A DNA stretch of 21,878 nt from JACVRU01 sp040902725. GTDB taxonomy: Bacteria; Actinomycetota; Thermoleophilia; Gaiellales; Gaiellaceae. The DNA lies in assembly GCA_040902725.1 (NCBI GenBank), contig JBBDWU010000034.1, positions 1 through 21,878 on the forward strand. The letters are read 5' to 3'. Position 1 is the first letter of the stretch, and every line of letters begins with the position of its first letter. Under the pieces are notes generated by a model that saw only the letters and a list, made by a program, of their open reading frames with translations, made no database searches and was not told the DNA's origin. The position numbers and the translations under genes are program-made. Positions 7,069 to 13,312 of this stretch are shown here, piece by piece.

Positions 7069-7215
7069 GTGGAGGTCGAGTTCGTCCCCGAGCCGACTCC
7101 TCAGGAGCGCGAGGCCCTCCTGGCCGCGCGCGCCGACCAGGAAAGCTCGCGCGAGCTCCTGAGCCCTTGGCGCCGCGCCGCGCTCGATCCGGAGGACGGC
7201 GAGGACGCCCGCTAA
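7069..7215 (+). CDS. Probable acyl-CoA carboxylase epsilon-like small subunit, 48 residues
   Basis: A 48-residue acidic frame starting EVEFVPEPTPQEREALLAA and ending SPWRRAALDPEDGEDAR. Actinobacterial carboxylases often have a tiny epsilon subunit that stabilises the alpha-beta complex; those proteins share a PTPEE-type segment, a predicted helix, a variable linker and a C-terminal Ser-x-Trp/Arg patch. The resemblance here is by pattern only. Context supports it: the beta subunit ends at 4931 and the alpha subunit starts at 7883 on the same strand. The GTG start has a leaderless-type TTTAAT box. The stop codon is the first three bases of the structured element at 7213-7290. An unrelated conserved mini-protein is the alternative. 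Confidence 0.5.
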   Translation: MEVEFVPEPTPQEREALLAARADQESSRELLSPWRRAALDPEDGEDAR

Positions 7216-7290
7216 GGCAATCGCTTGCGATGCCGACTTCAGGACGCGCGTTTCACGCGCGCGTCCGTCTGCAATGACCGGTCGACCCGC
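7213..7290 (+). repeat. 78-nt twin-hairpin element anchored on a stop codon, copy 1
   Basis: The element begins with the TAA stop of the epsilon-like gene. Hairpin 1 is GGC-A-ATCGC, TT, GCGAT-GCC (8 bp with one bulged A). A linker GACTTCA follows. Hairpin 2 is GGACGCGCG (7242-7250), a 7-base loop, CGCGCGTCC (7258-7266). The tail is GTCTG, CAAT, GACCGGTCGACCCGC (to 7290). Copy 2 at 21751-21828 on the other strand has the same length, order and tail but different, still complementary, stems. No T-run follows the hairpins, so an ordinary intrinsic terminator is not a full explanation. It ends 21 bases from the pgsA stop. Confidence 0.75.
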
Positions 7291-7311
7291 ACGAATTCGA
7301 GGTAGACCGCT

Positions 7312-7860
7312 CTAGGCGATCTTCGCGGCGCGGCCGCGAAAGAGGCCCGGCGCCGCGCGGGCGTAGTCGAGGCCGGAGACCCACGTGAGCACGAGCGCCA
7401 CCAGCAGCGTCCACCAGGCGGCGGCATCGTCCCAGGCGCCCGCGGCGGCGAACCCGCCCACAGCCGCCGCAACGGCCTGGGCCCACGTCTTCAGCTTCCC
7501 CAGGTCGCGGGCGTGGAGGACGACGCCTCGCTCGAGCGCGGCCAGCCGCAGACCCGAGACGAGAAACTCGCGCGCCACGATCGCCGCCACCATCCAGGCG
7601 GGGAAGACGTGGTCGGCGAGGAGGACGATCAGCACGCCGAGCACGAGGATCTTGTCCGCGATCGGGTCGAGCAGCGAGCCGAGCGCGGAGGTACGGCCCC
7701 AGCGCCGCGCGAGCCGTCCGTCGAGCCAGTCGGTCGCCATCGCGACGGCGAACACAGCGGTCGCCCAGTACTCGTTGTTGGCGAACTCCCACTCGTAGAG
7801 GACGATCACGACCGGCACGGAGAGGACGCGCGCGACGGTCAGCTGATCCGGCAGGCCCAT
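7312..7860 (-). CDS. pgsA: CDP-diacylglycerol--glycerol-3-phosphate 3-phosphatidyltransferase
   Basis: A 182-residue membrane enzyme that makes phosphatidylglycerophosphate, the precursor of phosphatidylglycerol and cardiolipin. The CDP-alcohol phosphatidyltransferase signature D-G-x2-A-R-x8-G-x3-D-x3-D is complete at residues 47-69 (DG at 47-48, AR at 51-52, G61, D65, D69). Hydrophobic helices lie on both sides. I chose the ATG at 7858-7860 because the family begins with LPDQLTVARVLSVP. An upstream ATG at 7914 adds 18 unrelated residues and would overlap the divergent carboxylase gene. A TATTCT -10 box lies 8 bases before the chosen ATG and there is no Shine-Dalgarno. Other CDP-alcohol transferases share the motif, but length and the N-terminus favour PgsA. 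Confidence 0.88.
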   Translation of the reverse strand: MGLPDQLTVARVLSVPVVIVLYEWEFANNEYWATAVFAVAMATDWLDGRLARRWGRTSALGSLLDPIADKILVLGVLIVLLADHVFPAWMVAAIVAREFLVSGLRLAALERGVVLHARDLGKLKTWAQAVAAAVGGFAAAGAWDDAAAWWTLLVALVLTWVSGLDYARAAPGLFRGRAAKIA

Positions 7861-7868
7861 GCGCCGGG

Positions 7869-7874
7869 AGAATA
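7869..7874 (-). promoter_or_regulatory. -10 box (TATTCT) of pgsA
   Basis: On the minus strand TATTCT is followed by 8 bases and then the pgsA ATG, fitting a leaderless or near-leaderless transcript. On the forward strand the overlapping GAATAT (7870-7875) ends 8 bases before the first base of the alpha-subunit GTG and is a weaker candidate -10 for that gene. Confidence 0.45.
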
Positions 7875-7882
7875 TGCCGCCT

Positions 7883-9667
7883 GTGGCCGTCTTCACGAAA
7901 GTCCTGGTCGCCAACCGCGGCGAGATCGCGATCCGGATCTTCCGGACGCTGCGCGAGCTCGAGATGGGCTGCGTCGCCGTCTACTCGGAGCCCGATCGAG
8001 CCTCGCGGCACGTCGCCTTCGCCGACGAGGCCTTCCTGATCGGGCCCGGCCCGGCGGCCGAGAGCTACCTCGTCGGCGAGCGGATCGTCGCGACCGCGCT
8101 CAGAGCCGGCGCCGAGGCAGTCCATCCCGGCTACGGCTTCCTCGCCGAGAACGCGGAGTTCGCGCGCGCGGTCGAGGCGGCCGGGCTCGCCTGGATCGGC
8201 CCTCCGCCCGAGGCGATCGAGGCGATGGGGTCGAAGATCGCCGCGCGCGAGCGGATGCAGGCGGCGGGCGTCCCCATCGTCCCGGGGACGACGGAGGCGC
8301 TCGACTCCGCCGAGCGCCTCGTCGAGCTCGGCGAGGAGCTCGGGTGGCCGCTCGCGATCAAAGCCTCCGCGGGCGGCGGCGGCAAGGGGCTCAAGGTCGT
8401 CCGCGCGCCGGACGAGGCCGCGCGCGCCTTCGAGTCCGCCCGCCGCGAGGGCGAGGCGTACTTCTCGGACTCGACCGTCTACGTCGAGCGGTACCTCGAG
8501 GACCCGCGCCACGTCGAGGTCCAGGTGCTAGCGGACGCCCACGGGAGCGTCATCCACCTCGGCGAGCGCGACTGCACCATCCAGCGCCGCCACCAGAAGC
8601 TCGTCGAGGAGACGCCGTCGCCTGCGGTCGACGACGAGCTTCGCGCGCGGATCGGTGCGATCGCCGTGGAGGCGGCCAGGGCCGTCGGCTACCGCTCCGC
8701 GGGGACGATCGAGGGGTTGCTGTCCCGAGGCGGGGAGTACTTCTTCCTCGAGATGAACACCCGCATCCAGGTCGAGCACACCGTCACGGAGCTCGTCACC
8801 GGGATCGACCTCGTGCGCGAGCAGGTTCTCATCGCGGCAGGGGAGCCGCTATCGCTGCGCCAGGAGGACGTCCGCCTCTCCGGGCACGCGATCGAGTGCC
8901 GGATCAACGCGGAGGACCCGTCCAACGGCTTTCTCCCCAGCCCTGGGCGGATCACGAGCTACCGGGAGCCGGGTGGGCCGGGCGTACGGGTGGACTCGGG
9001 GGTGGGCGAGGGCTCGGAGGTCCTGCCGCTCTACGACCCGATGATCGCGAAACTGGTCGTCCACGGGCGCGACCGCGAGCAGGCCCGGCTGCGGATGCTC
9101 CGGGCGCTCGACGAGTTCGAGGTGGGCGGCGTTGCGACGCTGCTCGGCTTCCACCGGGCGCTGCTCTCGCACCCCTGCTTCGTCGAGGGCTCGACCTGCG
9201 AGGGGCTGGTCGAGTCCGAGCTGCTCGCAGAGCGCGCGCAGGACCTGTCCAAAACGGCCATGTCGCCTCATCTGACAACAACGATAGGCGGCGCGTCGGA
9301 CGGAGTGCACCTCCGGCAGCGGACGAGCGCGGTCGAGGTCGACGGACGGCGCTTCGAGGTCACGCTGAGCGAGCCCGAGCCGCCGTGGGCGGAGCTCGCG
9401 CGCCGCCGTCGCGACCGTGCGCGGGGCACCGGCGCGCACGCAGGGGGCCGGGACGCCGTCGTCAGCCCGATGCAGGGCACCGTGCTCGCGGTCGAGGTCG
9501 CCGAGGGAGACGAGGTGGCTGCCGGCCAGGTGCTGTGCATCGTCGAGGCGATGAAGATGGAGAACGAGGTGCACGCCCACCGTGACGGCGTCGTGCGCGA
9601 ACTCTCCGTCGCCCCCGGCGAACCGGTCGCGACCGGACAGGTCATCTGCGTCGTCGAGGCCGAGTGA
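7883..9667 (+). CDS. accA: Acyl-CoA carboxylase alpha subunit (biotin carboxylase fused to biotin carrier domain)
   Basis: A 594-residue protein that carboxylates its own biotin with ATP and bicarbonate and hands it to the beta subunit (3375-4931). Domains in order: biotin carboxylase N-terminal domain (KVLVANRGEIAIRIFRT near residue 5), ATP-grasp domain with the Gly-rich loop KASAGGGGKGLK and HRRHQKLVEETPSPA-type segment (QRRHQKLVEE), EMNTRIQVEHTVTE, biotin carboxylase C-terminal domain, a linker, and a C-terminal biotinyl domain with the biotin attachment site EAMKMEN (K558). I chose the GTG at 7883; ATG at 7874 or 7859 would add 3 or 8 residues, and GGGAG lies only three bases before 7874, so the start is uncertain. 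The gene ends in a GTGA overlap with the next gene. Confidence 0.93.
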   Translation: MAVFTKVLVANRGEIAIRIFRTLRELEMGCVAVYSEPDRASRHVAFADEAFLIGPGPAAESYLVGERIVATALRAGAEAVHPGYGFLAENAEFARAVEAAGLAWIGPPPEAIEAMGSKIAARERMQAAGVPIVPGTTEALDSAERLVELGEELGWPLAIKASAGGGGKGLKVVRAPDEAARAFESARREGEAYFSDSTVYVERYLEDPRHVEVQVLADAHGSVIHLGERDCTIQRRHQKLVEETPSPAVDDELRARIGAIAVEAARAVGYRSAGTIEGLLSRGGEYFFLEMNTRIQVEHTVTELVTGIDLVREQVLIAAGEPLSLRQEDVRLSGHAIECRINAEDPSNGFLPSPGRITSYREPGGPGVRVDSGVGEGSEVLPLYDPMIAKLVVHGRDREQARLRMLRALDEFEVGGVATLLGFHRALLSHPCFVEGSTCEGLVESELLAERAQDLSKTAMSPHLTTTIGGASDGVHLRQRTSAVEVDGRRFEVTLSEPEPPWAELARRRRDRARGTGAHAGGRDAVVSPMQGTVLAVEVAEGDEVAAGQVLCIVEAMKMENEVHAHRDGVVRELSVAPGEPVATGQVICVVEAE

Positions 9668-10584
9668 GCAGCCGGCCCGCGCGGCCATTCTGCGCGGAGG
9701 TCGCGCGCGCGGCGGAGGAGCCGCTCGAGGCCACTGCCAGCCGGATCGAGCACTGGCTGCTCGTCGAGCACTCCGGCTACTGGCCCTACGAGCCGCTCGA
9801 CGCAGCCCCCTTCGCGGGGGCTGTGCGAGAGCACCTCGCGGCCCAGCTCGCCGCGCTTCGCCCGGCCCGGCTCGTGCTCGTCAAGCGGCCCCGCGGGCGA
9901 ACCGAGCCGCTGCGGGTGCTCTACGGCAGCACGCCGGAGCAGGGCGGACGGTTCCACCAGCGCGAGCTCGAGGGCCACGCCGACCTGCTCGAGCTCGACC
10001 TCGCCTCCGAGCTGCTCGGCCGCGGCGAGCCGGCCGGCGCGCCGGTCGACGATCCGCTGCTGCTCGTCTGCACGCACGGCACACGCGACCGCTGCTGCGC
10101 GCGCTACGGCCAGGCGCTCTACAACGAGGTCGCCCGGCAAGCCGACCCGGAGTGGGTGTGGCAGGCATCGCACGTGGGGGGCGACCGCTTCGCGGGCAAC
10201 CTGGTCGTCCTGCCCGAGGGCCTCTACTTCGGCCGCGTCGGGCCGGACGACGTCCCCGCCGTGCTCGCGTCGTATGCCGCGGGGAACGTCGAGCTACCGC
10301 TCTACCGAGGCCGCTCCTGCCACTCCTTCGCGGTCCAGGCGGCCGAGGGGCACGTCCGGCGCGCTACCGGGCTGGCGGGGATCGACGACCTGCGGCTTGC
10401 GGGCACACGCCGTACGGGGCCGCATGCCTTCACGGTCGAGCTGCTGGTCGAGCAGGCCGGCGTGCTCCACAGCGTCCGGGTCGAGCGCGAGCTCGGCGAG
10501 CCGACGCTGCTGACCTGCGACTCGACCGAGCTGGCCCGGCCACGCCGTTACCGGGTGCGCTCGCACGGCGAGCGGCCCGCCTAG
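9664..10584 (+). CDS. Sucrase/ferredoxin-like family protein
   Basis: A 306-residue protein of the sucrase/ferredoxin-like family, which contains a thioredoxin-like [2Fe-2S] ferredoxin domain. The core is CTHGTRDRCCARYG (C136, C144, C145) and, after a spacer, HVGGDRFAGNLVVLPEGLYFG (H170). In the characterised yeast relative Apd1 the cluster is held by two Cys and two His, the latter in an HxGGH motif; here the second His is Asp (D174). The bacterial function is unknown; redox or metal stress is a guess. The GTG start overlaps the alpha-subunit stop as GTGA, so translation is probably coupled. The stop codon is in a CTAG shared with the convergent cupin gene. Some bacterial relatives may naturally carry the Asp. 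Confidence 0.78.
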   Translation: MSSRPARPFCAEVARAAEEPLEATASRIEHWLLVEHSGYWPYEPLDAAPFAGAVREHLAAQLAALRPARLVLVKRPRGRTEPLRVLYGSTPEQGGRFHQRELEGHADLLELDLASELLGRGEPAGAPVDDPLLLVCTHGTRDRCCARYGQALYNEVARQADPEWVWQASHVGGDRFAGNLVVLPEGLYFGRVGPDDVPAVLASYAAGNVELPLYRGRSCHSFAVQAAEGHVRRATGLAGIDDLRLAGTRRTGPHAFTVELLVEQAGVLHSVRVERELGEPTLLTCDSTELARPRRYRVRSHGERPA

Positions 10585-11795
10585 CCGACGATTCGCAGGA
10601 AGCCCTCGCGGACGAGCCGCCGGGCGAGCACCAGCCGGCCCGCGGCATCGAGCCTTCCGGGCAAGTCAACGAGCCGCAGGGGGCCGGTCGCCCCGACCAG
10701 CTCCTCGACCTCCTCGCGCGCCCGCTCGGGGAACAGGACGCGCTTGCCCTCGAAGACGAGCGCGAGGCGACCGTCGCCGGCCTCCTCGAGGTCCGCGATC
10801 ACCGTTCCGCGGCGTGCGACGGCCGTCTCGACGGTCAGGCCGGGCAGGGCGCGCAGCTCGTCGAGCTGCCCGTCGAGGATCGGCCGGCGGCCCGCCAGGA
10901 AGCGGGCGCGGGCGCGCGCCGCGACCTGCTCCGGTGCCAGCCGCTCGGCCAGGGGCCCCAGGAGCTCCTCGCCGCCCTCGCCGTCCTCCGGGAGCGAGCG
11001 CCGGAACTCGAGCTCGCGCTCGCACTCGGCCAGGGCCGCGCGAAACGCGTCCACCCACGTCACGACGGCCACGCCGACCGTCAGGTGCAAGGAGTCCTCC
11101 TCCGAGGTCACGGCCTCGTGGAGCCAGCCCCGCGGTAGGTAGAGCGTGTCGCCAGCCGCGAGCTCCACGTCCAGCACCGCGGGGCCGGGGCAGCCCATCG
11201 CCGCCGCGTAGTGCTGGTGCTTGAGCGGCAGCTCGAAGGCGGGGTCGTAGACGAGCCAGCGCTTCGACCCGGCGACCTGGAGGACGAGCACGTCGTGCGT
11301 GTCGTGGTGGACGGGGAGGCCCTGAGCGTGGCGCGGCGTGTAGTACGCGTTCGCCTGGGCCGGGTGGCCGAGGAACGCCTCGAGCTCGCGGCAGTAGAGG
11401 GCCAGGGGCGTCCAGGTGAGGTGGAGGCCCTGGAGGACGACCGTGGTGCCGGTCTCGAAGCGGCGCAGCACCTCCGTCGTCTCCGCCGTCCCGCTGAAGG
11501 GAAGCGGGCGCCACGGCAGGTCGACGGTGTACTCGCGCCGGTCGGGCTGCTCGCCGGCCTTGGCGAGGCGGAAGCCCGGGTAGCGGAGGCCCGGCTCGGA
11601 GATCAGCCTGTCGGCGTCGCCCGCGGAGAGCAGGTCGTCGAAGCGACCCGGCTCTCCGCGAGCGACGTGCAGCGGCTTGCGCTCCCAGTGCTCGGCGAGG
11701 AACTCGTCCGCGCCGACCGGAGCGATCGCCCGCAGGAGGGCGGCGTCGCTAGCCGGCGTCCTGCGAGTCCGAGTCCGACTCGGCGTCGTCGCCAT
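10581..11795 (-). CDS. JmjC/cupin (ROX-type) 2-oxoglutarate-dependent oxygenase
   Basis: A 404-residue cupin-fold oxygenase. WERKPLHV (37-44) is the usual family entry. The iron site is H163-x-D165 in VHHDTHDVLVLQVAGSKRW and H226 in YLPRGWLHEAV; R179 and W180 lie in the conserved GSKRW strand. Bacterial relatives such as YcfD/RoxA hydroxylate ribosomal protein side chains, so a ribosomal or other peptide substrate is plausible but unproven. A C-terminal winged-helix-like half (about 270-404) is also typical. The ATG at 11795 lies inside the acidic mini-protein gene, overlapping its end by 47 bases in another frame; no ATG or GTG occurs after that gene's stop before conserved residues. Translation is therefore probably coupled. 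Confidence 0.85.
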   Translation of the reverse strand: MATTPSRTRTRRTPASDAALLRAIAPVGADEFLAEHWERKPLHVARGEPGRFDDLLSAGDADRLISEPGLRYPGFRLAKAGEQPDRREYTVDLPWRPLPFSGTAETTEVLRRFETGTTVVLQGLHLTWTPLALYCRELEAFLGHPAQANAYYTPRHAQGLPVHHDTHDVLVLQVAGSKRWLVYDPAFELPLKHQHYAAAMGCPGPAVLDVELAAGDTLYLPRGWLHEAVTSEEDSLHLTVGVAVVTWVDAFRAALAECERELEFRRSLPEDGEGGEELLGPLAERLAPEQVAARARARFLAGRRPILDGQLDELRALPGLTVETAVARRGTVIADLEEAGDGRLALVFEGKRVLFPERAREEVEELVGATGPLRLVDLPGRLDAAGRLVLARRLVREGFLRIVG

Positions 11796-11922
11796 CCGTG
11801 TCGTCCGTGTCGGCGTCGGTCGAGTCGGTGTCCGTCGACTCGGCGGCTTCGTCGCCCCAGCCTCCGCCGGCCGGCTTCTCGGTCTCCATGTCGTCGTCCT
11901 TCATCGTCTCGTCGCCTTCCAC
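11749..11922 (-). CDS. Highly acidic mini-protein overlapping the cupin oxygenase gene
   Basis: A 57-codon frame with AAGGAGG just upstream of two adjacent GTG codons (11925-11923 and 11922-11920). I chose the second; an in-frame ATG at 11904 is the other option. The product starts MEGDETMKDDDMETEKPAG, has a GGGWGDE segment, then a tail built almost only of Asp, Ser, Thr and Ala (repeated TD, SD and DD). It has no signal peptide and should be disordered. It could be a calcium or metal buffer, a chaperone-like tail, or a substrate of the oxygenase encoded by the overlapping next gene. A TAGGCT box (complement of 11956-11961) could be the promoter of both. The low-complexity composition is a reason for caution, but the ribosome site is strong. 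Confidence 0.5.
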   Translation of the reverse strand: MEGDETMKDDDMETEKPAGGGWGDEAAESTDTDSTDADTDDTDGDDAESDSDSQDAG

Positions 11923-12007
11923 CACTCCTCCTTCGGTCGCGTGCCAGCGCGCGGAAGCCTACTGAGAGCCGCGCCGAATGTGCGTGGACAGTGGTCGCTC
12001 CGGCAGG

Positions 12008-12140
12008 GACGGCGCCCGCTGACGGCGAAAACTGAGCAGGCCAAGGACGCAGGGAGCGCCCGTAGCCCCAGCGCTACGGGCGCGACCGAGGACGCAGGCA
12101 TGCGACGGTTTGCAGCCGAGCAGCGGGTGTCGCAGCCTGC
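12008..12140. other. Non-coding stretch with direct repeats and two strong hairpins before sucC
   Basis: Two direct repeats, CCAAGGACGCAGG (12041-12053) and CCGAGGACGCAGG (12086-12098), flank a perfect 11-bp hairpin: GCGCCCGTAGC (12056-12066), six-base loop, GCTACGGGCGC (12073-12083). The second repeat runs into another helix: GCAGGC-A-TGCGAC (12094-12106) with GTCGCAGCCTGC (12129-12140), 12 bp with one bulged A and a 22-base loop. GACGGCG is also repeated at 12008 and 12021. It fits no riboswitch I know. Since the sucC -10 box lies downstream at 12153, this may be a separate small RNA, a dispersed repeat, or a terminator/boundary between the divergent units. The rest of 11926-12169 shows nothing further. 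Confidence 0.5.
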
Positions 12141-12152
12141 CGGAGAGACCAC

Positions 12153-12158
12153 TAGACT
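12153..12158 (+). promoter_or_regulatory. -10 box (TAGACT) of sucC
   Basis: TAGACT is followed by 11 bases and then the sucC ATG at 12170. The predicted 5' leader is only about 4-5 bases and contains no Shine-Dalgarno, so the operon would begin with a near-leaderless mRNA. TCGCAG at 12130-12135 has the right 17-base spacing for a -35 but matches poorly. Confidence 0.5.
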
Positions 12159-12169
12159 CGCCGCGCCGC

Positions 12170-13312
12170 ATGGACCTCTACGAGTACCAGGGGAAAGAGC
12201 TCTTCCGACGCTTCGGGATCCCCGTCTCGGAAGGCCGGCTGGCGACGAGCCCCGACGAGGCCCGGACGGCCGCGGAGGAGCTCGGCGGGGAGGTCGTCGT
12301 GAAGGCGCAGGTGCTCACCGGCGGCCGCGGCAAGGCGGGCGGGATCAAGCTCGCCGCGTCCCCGGACGAGGCCGAGGCGAGGGCCCGGGAGATCCTCGGG
12401 CTGGACATCCGCGGCCATGTCGTGCGCCGGCTCTGGATCGAGCAGGCGTCCGATATCGCCAAGGAGTACTACCTCTCCCTCACTTTCGACCGCGGCGCCA
12501 AGCAGCCGCTCTACATGCTGACCACGGAGGGCGGCGTCGACATCGAGGAGGTGGCCGAGCGCGACCCCGACGCGATCGCGCGCCTGCACGTCGACCCGCT
12601 CGAGGGCTTCCAGCCCTACCAGGCGCGGCGCCTGGTCTATGGCGCCGGCATCGACGACCCGAACGAGCAGAAGCAGGTGCTCGACCTCGTCGCGAAGCTC
12701 TACACGTGCTTCGTGGCCTGCGACGCGATGCTCTGCGAGGTCAACCCGCTGATCGTCACCCCCGCGGGCGAGGTGCGCGCGCTCGACTCCAAGTTCACGG
12801 TCGACGACAACGCCCTCTTCCGCCACCCCGACATCGCCGAGATGCGCGACCTCTCCGCCTACCCGCCCGAGGAGCGGAAGGCCCGCGAGAAGGGCGTCAT
12901 CTACGTCAAGCTCGACGGCGACGTCGGCGTGCTCGGGAACGGCGCCGGGCTGACGATGTCGACCGTGGACGTGGTCGATTTCGTCGGCGGGCGCGCGGCG
13001 AACTTCTGCGACCTCGGCGGCGGCGGCAGCGCGGAGGGCGTGGTGGACGCGCTCGACGTGATCGCGGCCGACCCGCAGGTGCGCTCGATCCTGTTCAACA
13101 TCTTCGGCGGCATCACGCGGGGGGACGAGGTGGCCCGCGGGATCCTCCAGGCGCTCGACCAGCTCGAGATCGACCAGCCGATGGTCGTCCGCCTCGACGG
13201 GACGAACGCCGAGGAGGGGCGGCGCATCCTCGAGGAGGCCGCGCCGGCGAACCTGCACACCGAGGCGACGATGCTCGACGCGGCGCGCCGCGCGGTGGAG
13301 CTGGCGGCATGA
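12170..13312 (+). CDS. sucC: Succinyl-CoA synthetase beta subunit (ADP/GDP-forming)
   Basis: A 380-residue protein. With SucD it converts succinyl-CoA, ADP (or GDP) and phosphate to succinate, CoA and ATP (or GTP). It starts MDLYEYQGKELFRRFGIPV, the family's standard opening. The ATP-grasp nucleotide site includes VVKAQVLTGGRGKAGGIK; CEVNPL and ALDSKFTVDDNALFRH are the metal/nucleotide segments; NIFGGITRGDEVARGI near the C-terminus belongs to the power-helix domain. The same frame is open from 12110, but the conserved start is the ATG at 12170. First gene of a tightly overlapping unit (sucC, methyltransferase, sucD, aminotransferase); its stop overlaps the next start as ATGA. Confidence 0.95.
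   Translation: MDLYEYQGKELFRRFGIPVSEGRLATSPDEARTAAEELGGEVVVKAQVLTGGRGKAGGIKLAASPDEAEARAREILGLDIRGHVVRRLWIEQASDIAKEYYLSLTFDRGAKQPLYMLTTEGGVDIEEVAERDPDAIARLHVDPLEGFQPYQARRLVYGAGIDDPNEQKQVLDLVAKLYTCFVACDAMLCEVNPLIVTPAGEVRALDSKFTVDDNALFRHPDIAEMRDLSAYPPEERKAREKGVIYVKLDGDVGVLGNGAGLTMSTVDVVDFVGGRAANFCDLGGGGSAEGVVDALDVIAADPQVRSILFNIFGGITRGDEVARGILQALDQLEIDQPMVVRLDGTNAEEGRRILEEAAPANLHTEATMLDAARRAVELAA

Noticed and set aside
7312..7914. pgsA starting at the ATG at 7914
   Set aside because: The added 18 residues do not match the family and would overlap the divergent carboxylase alpha start; the ATG at 7860 has a fitting -10 box.
12008..12169. Known riboswitch (SAH, cobalamin, glycine or cyclic-di-GMP) before sucC
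   Set aside because: CCGAGGACGC is faintly like the SAH aptamer core and GGACGC like cyclic-di-GMP, but the required partner helices are absent and the sucC promoter seems to lie downstream.
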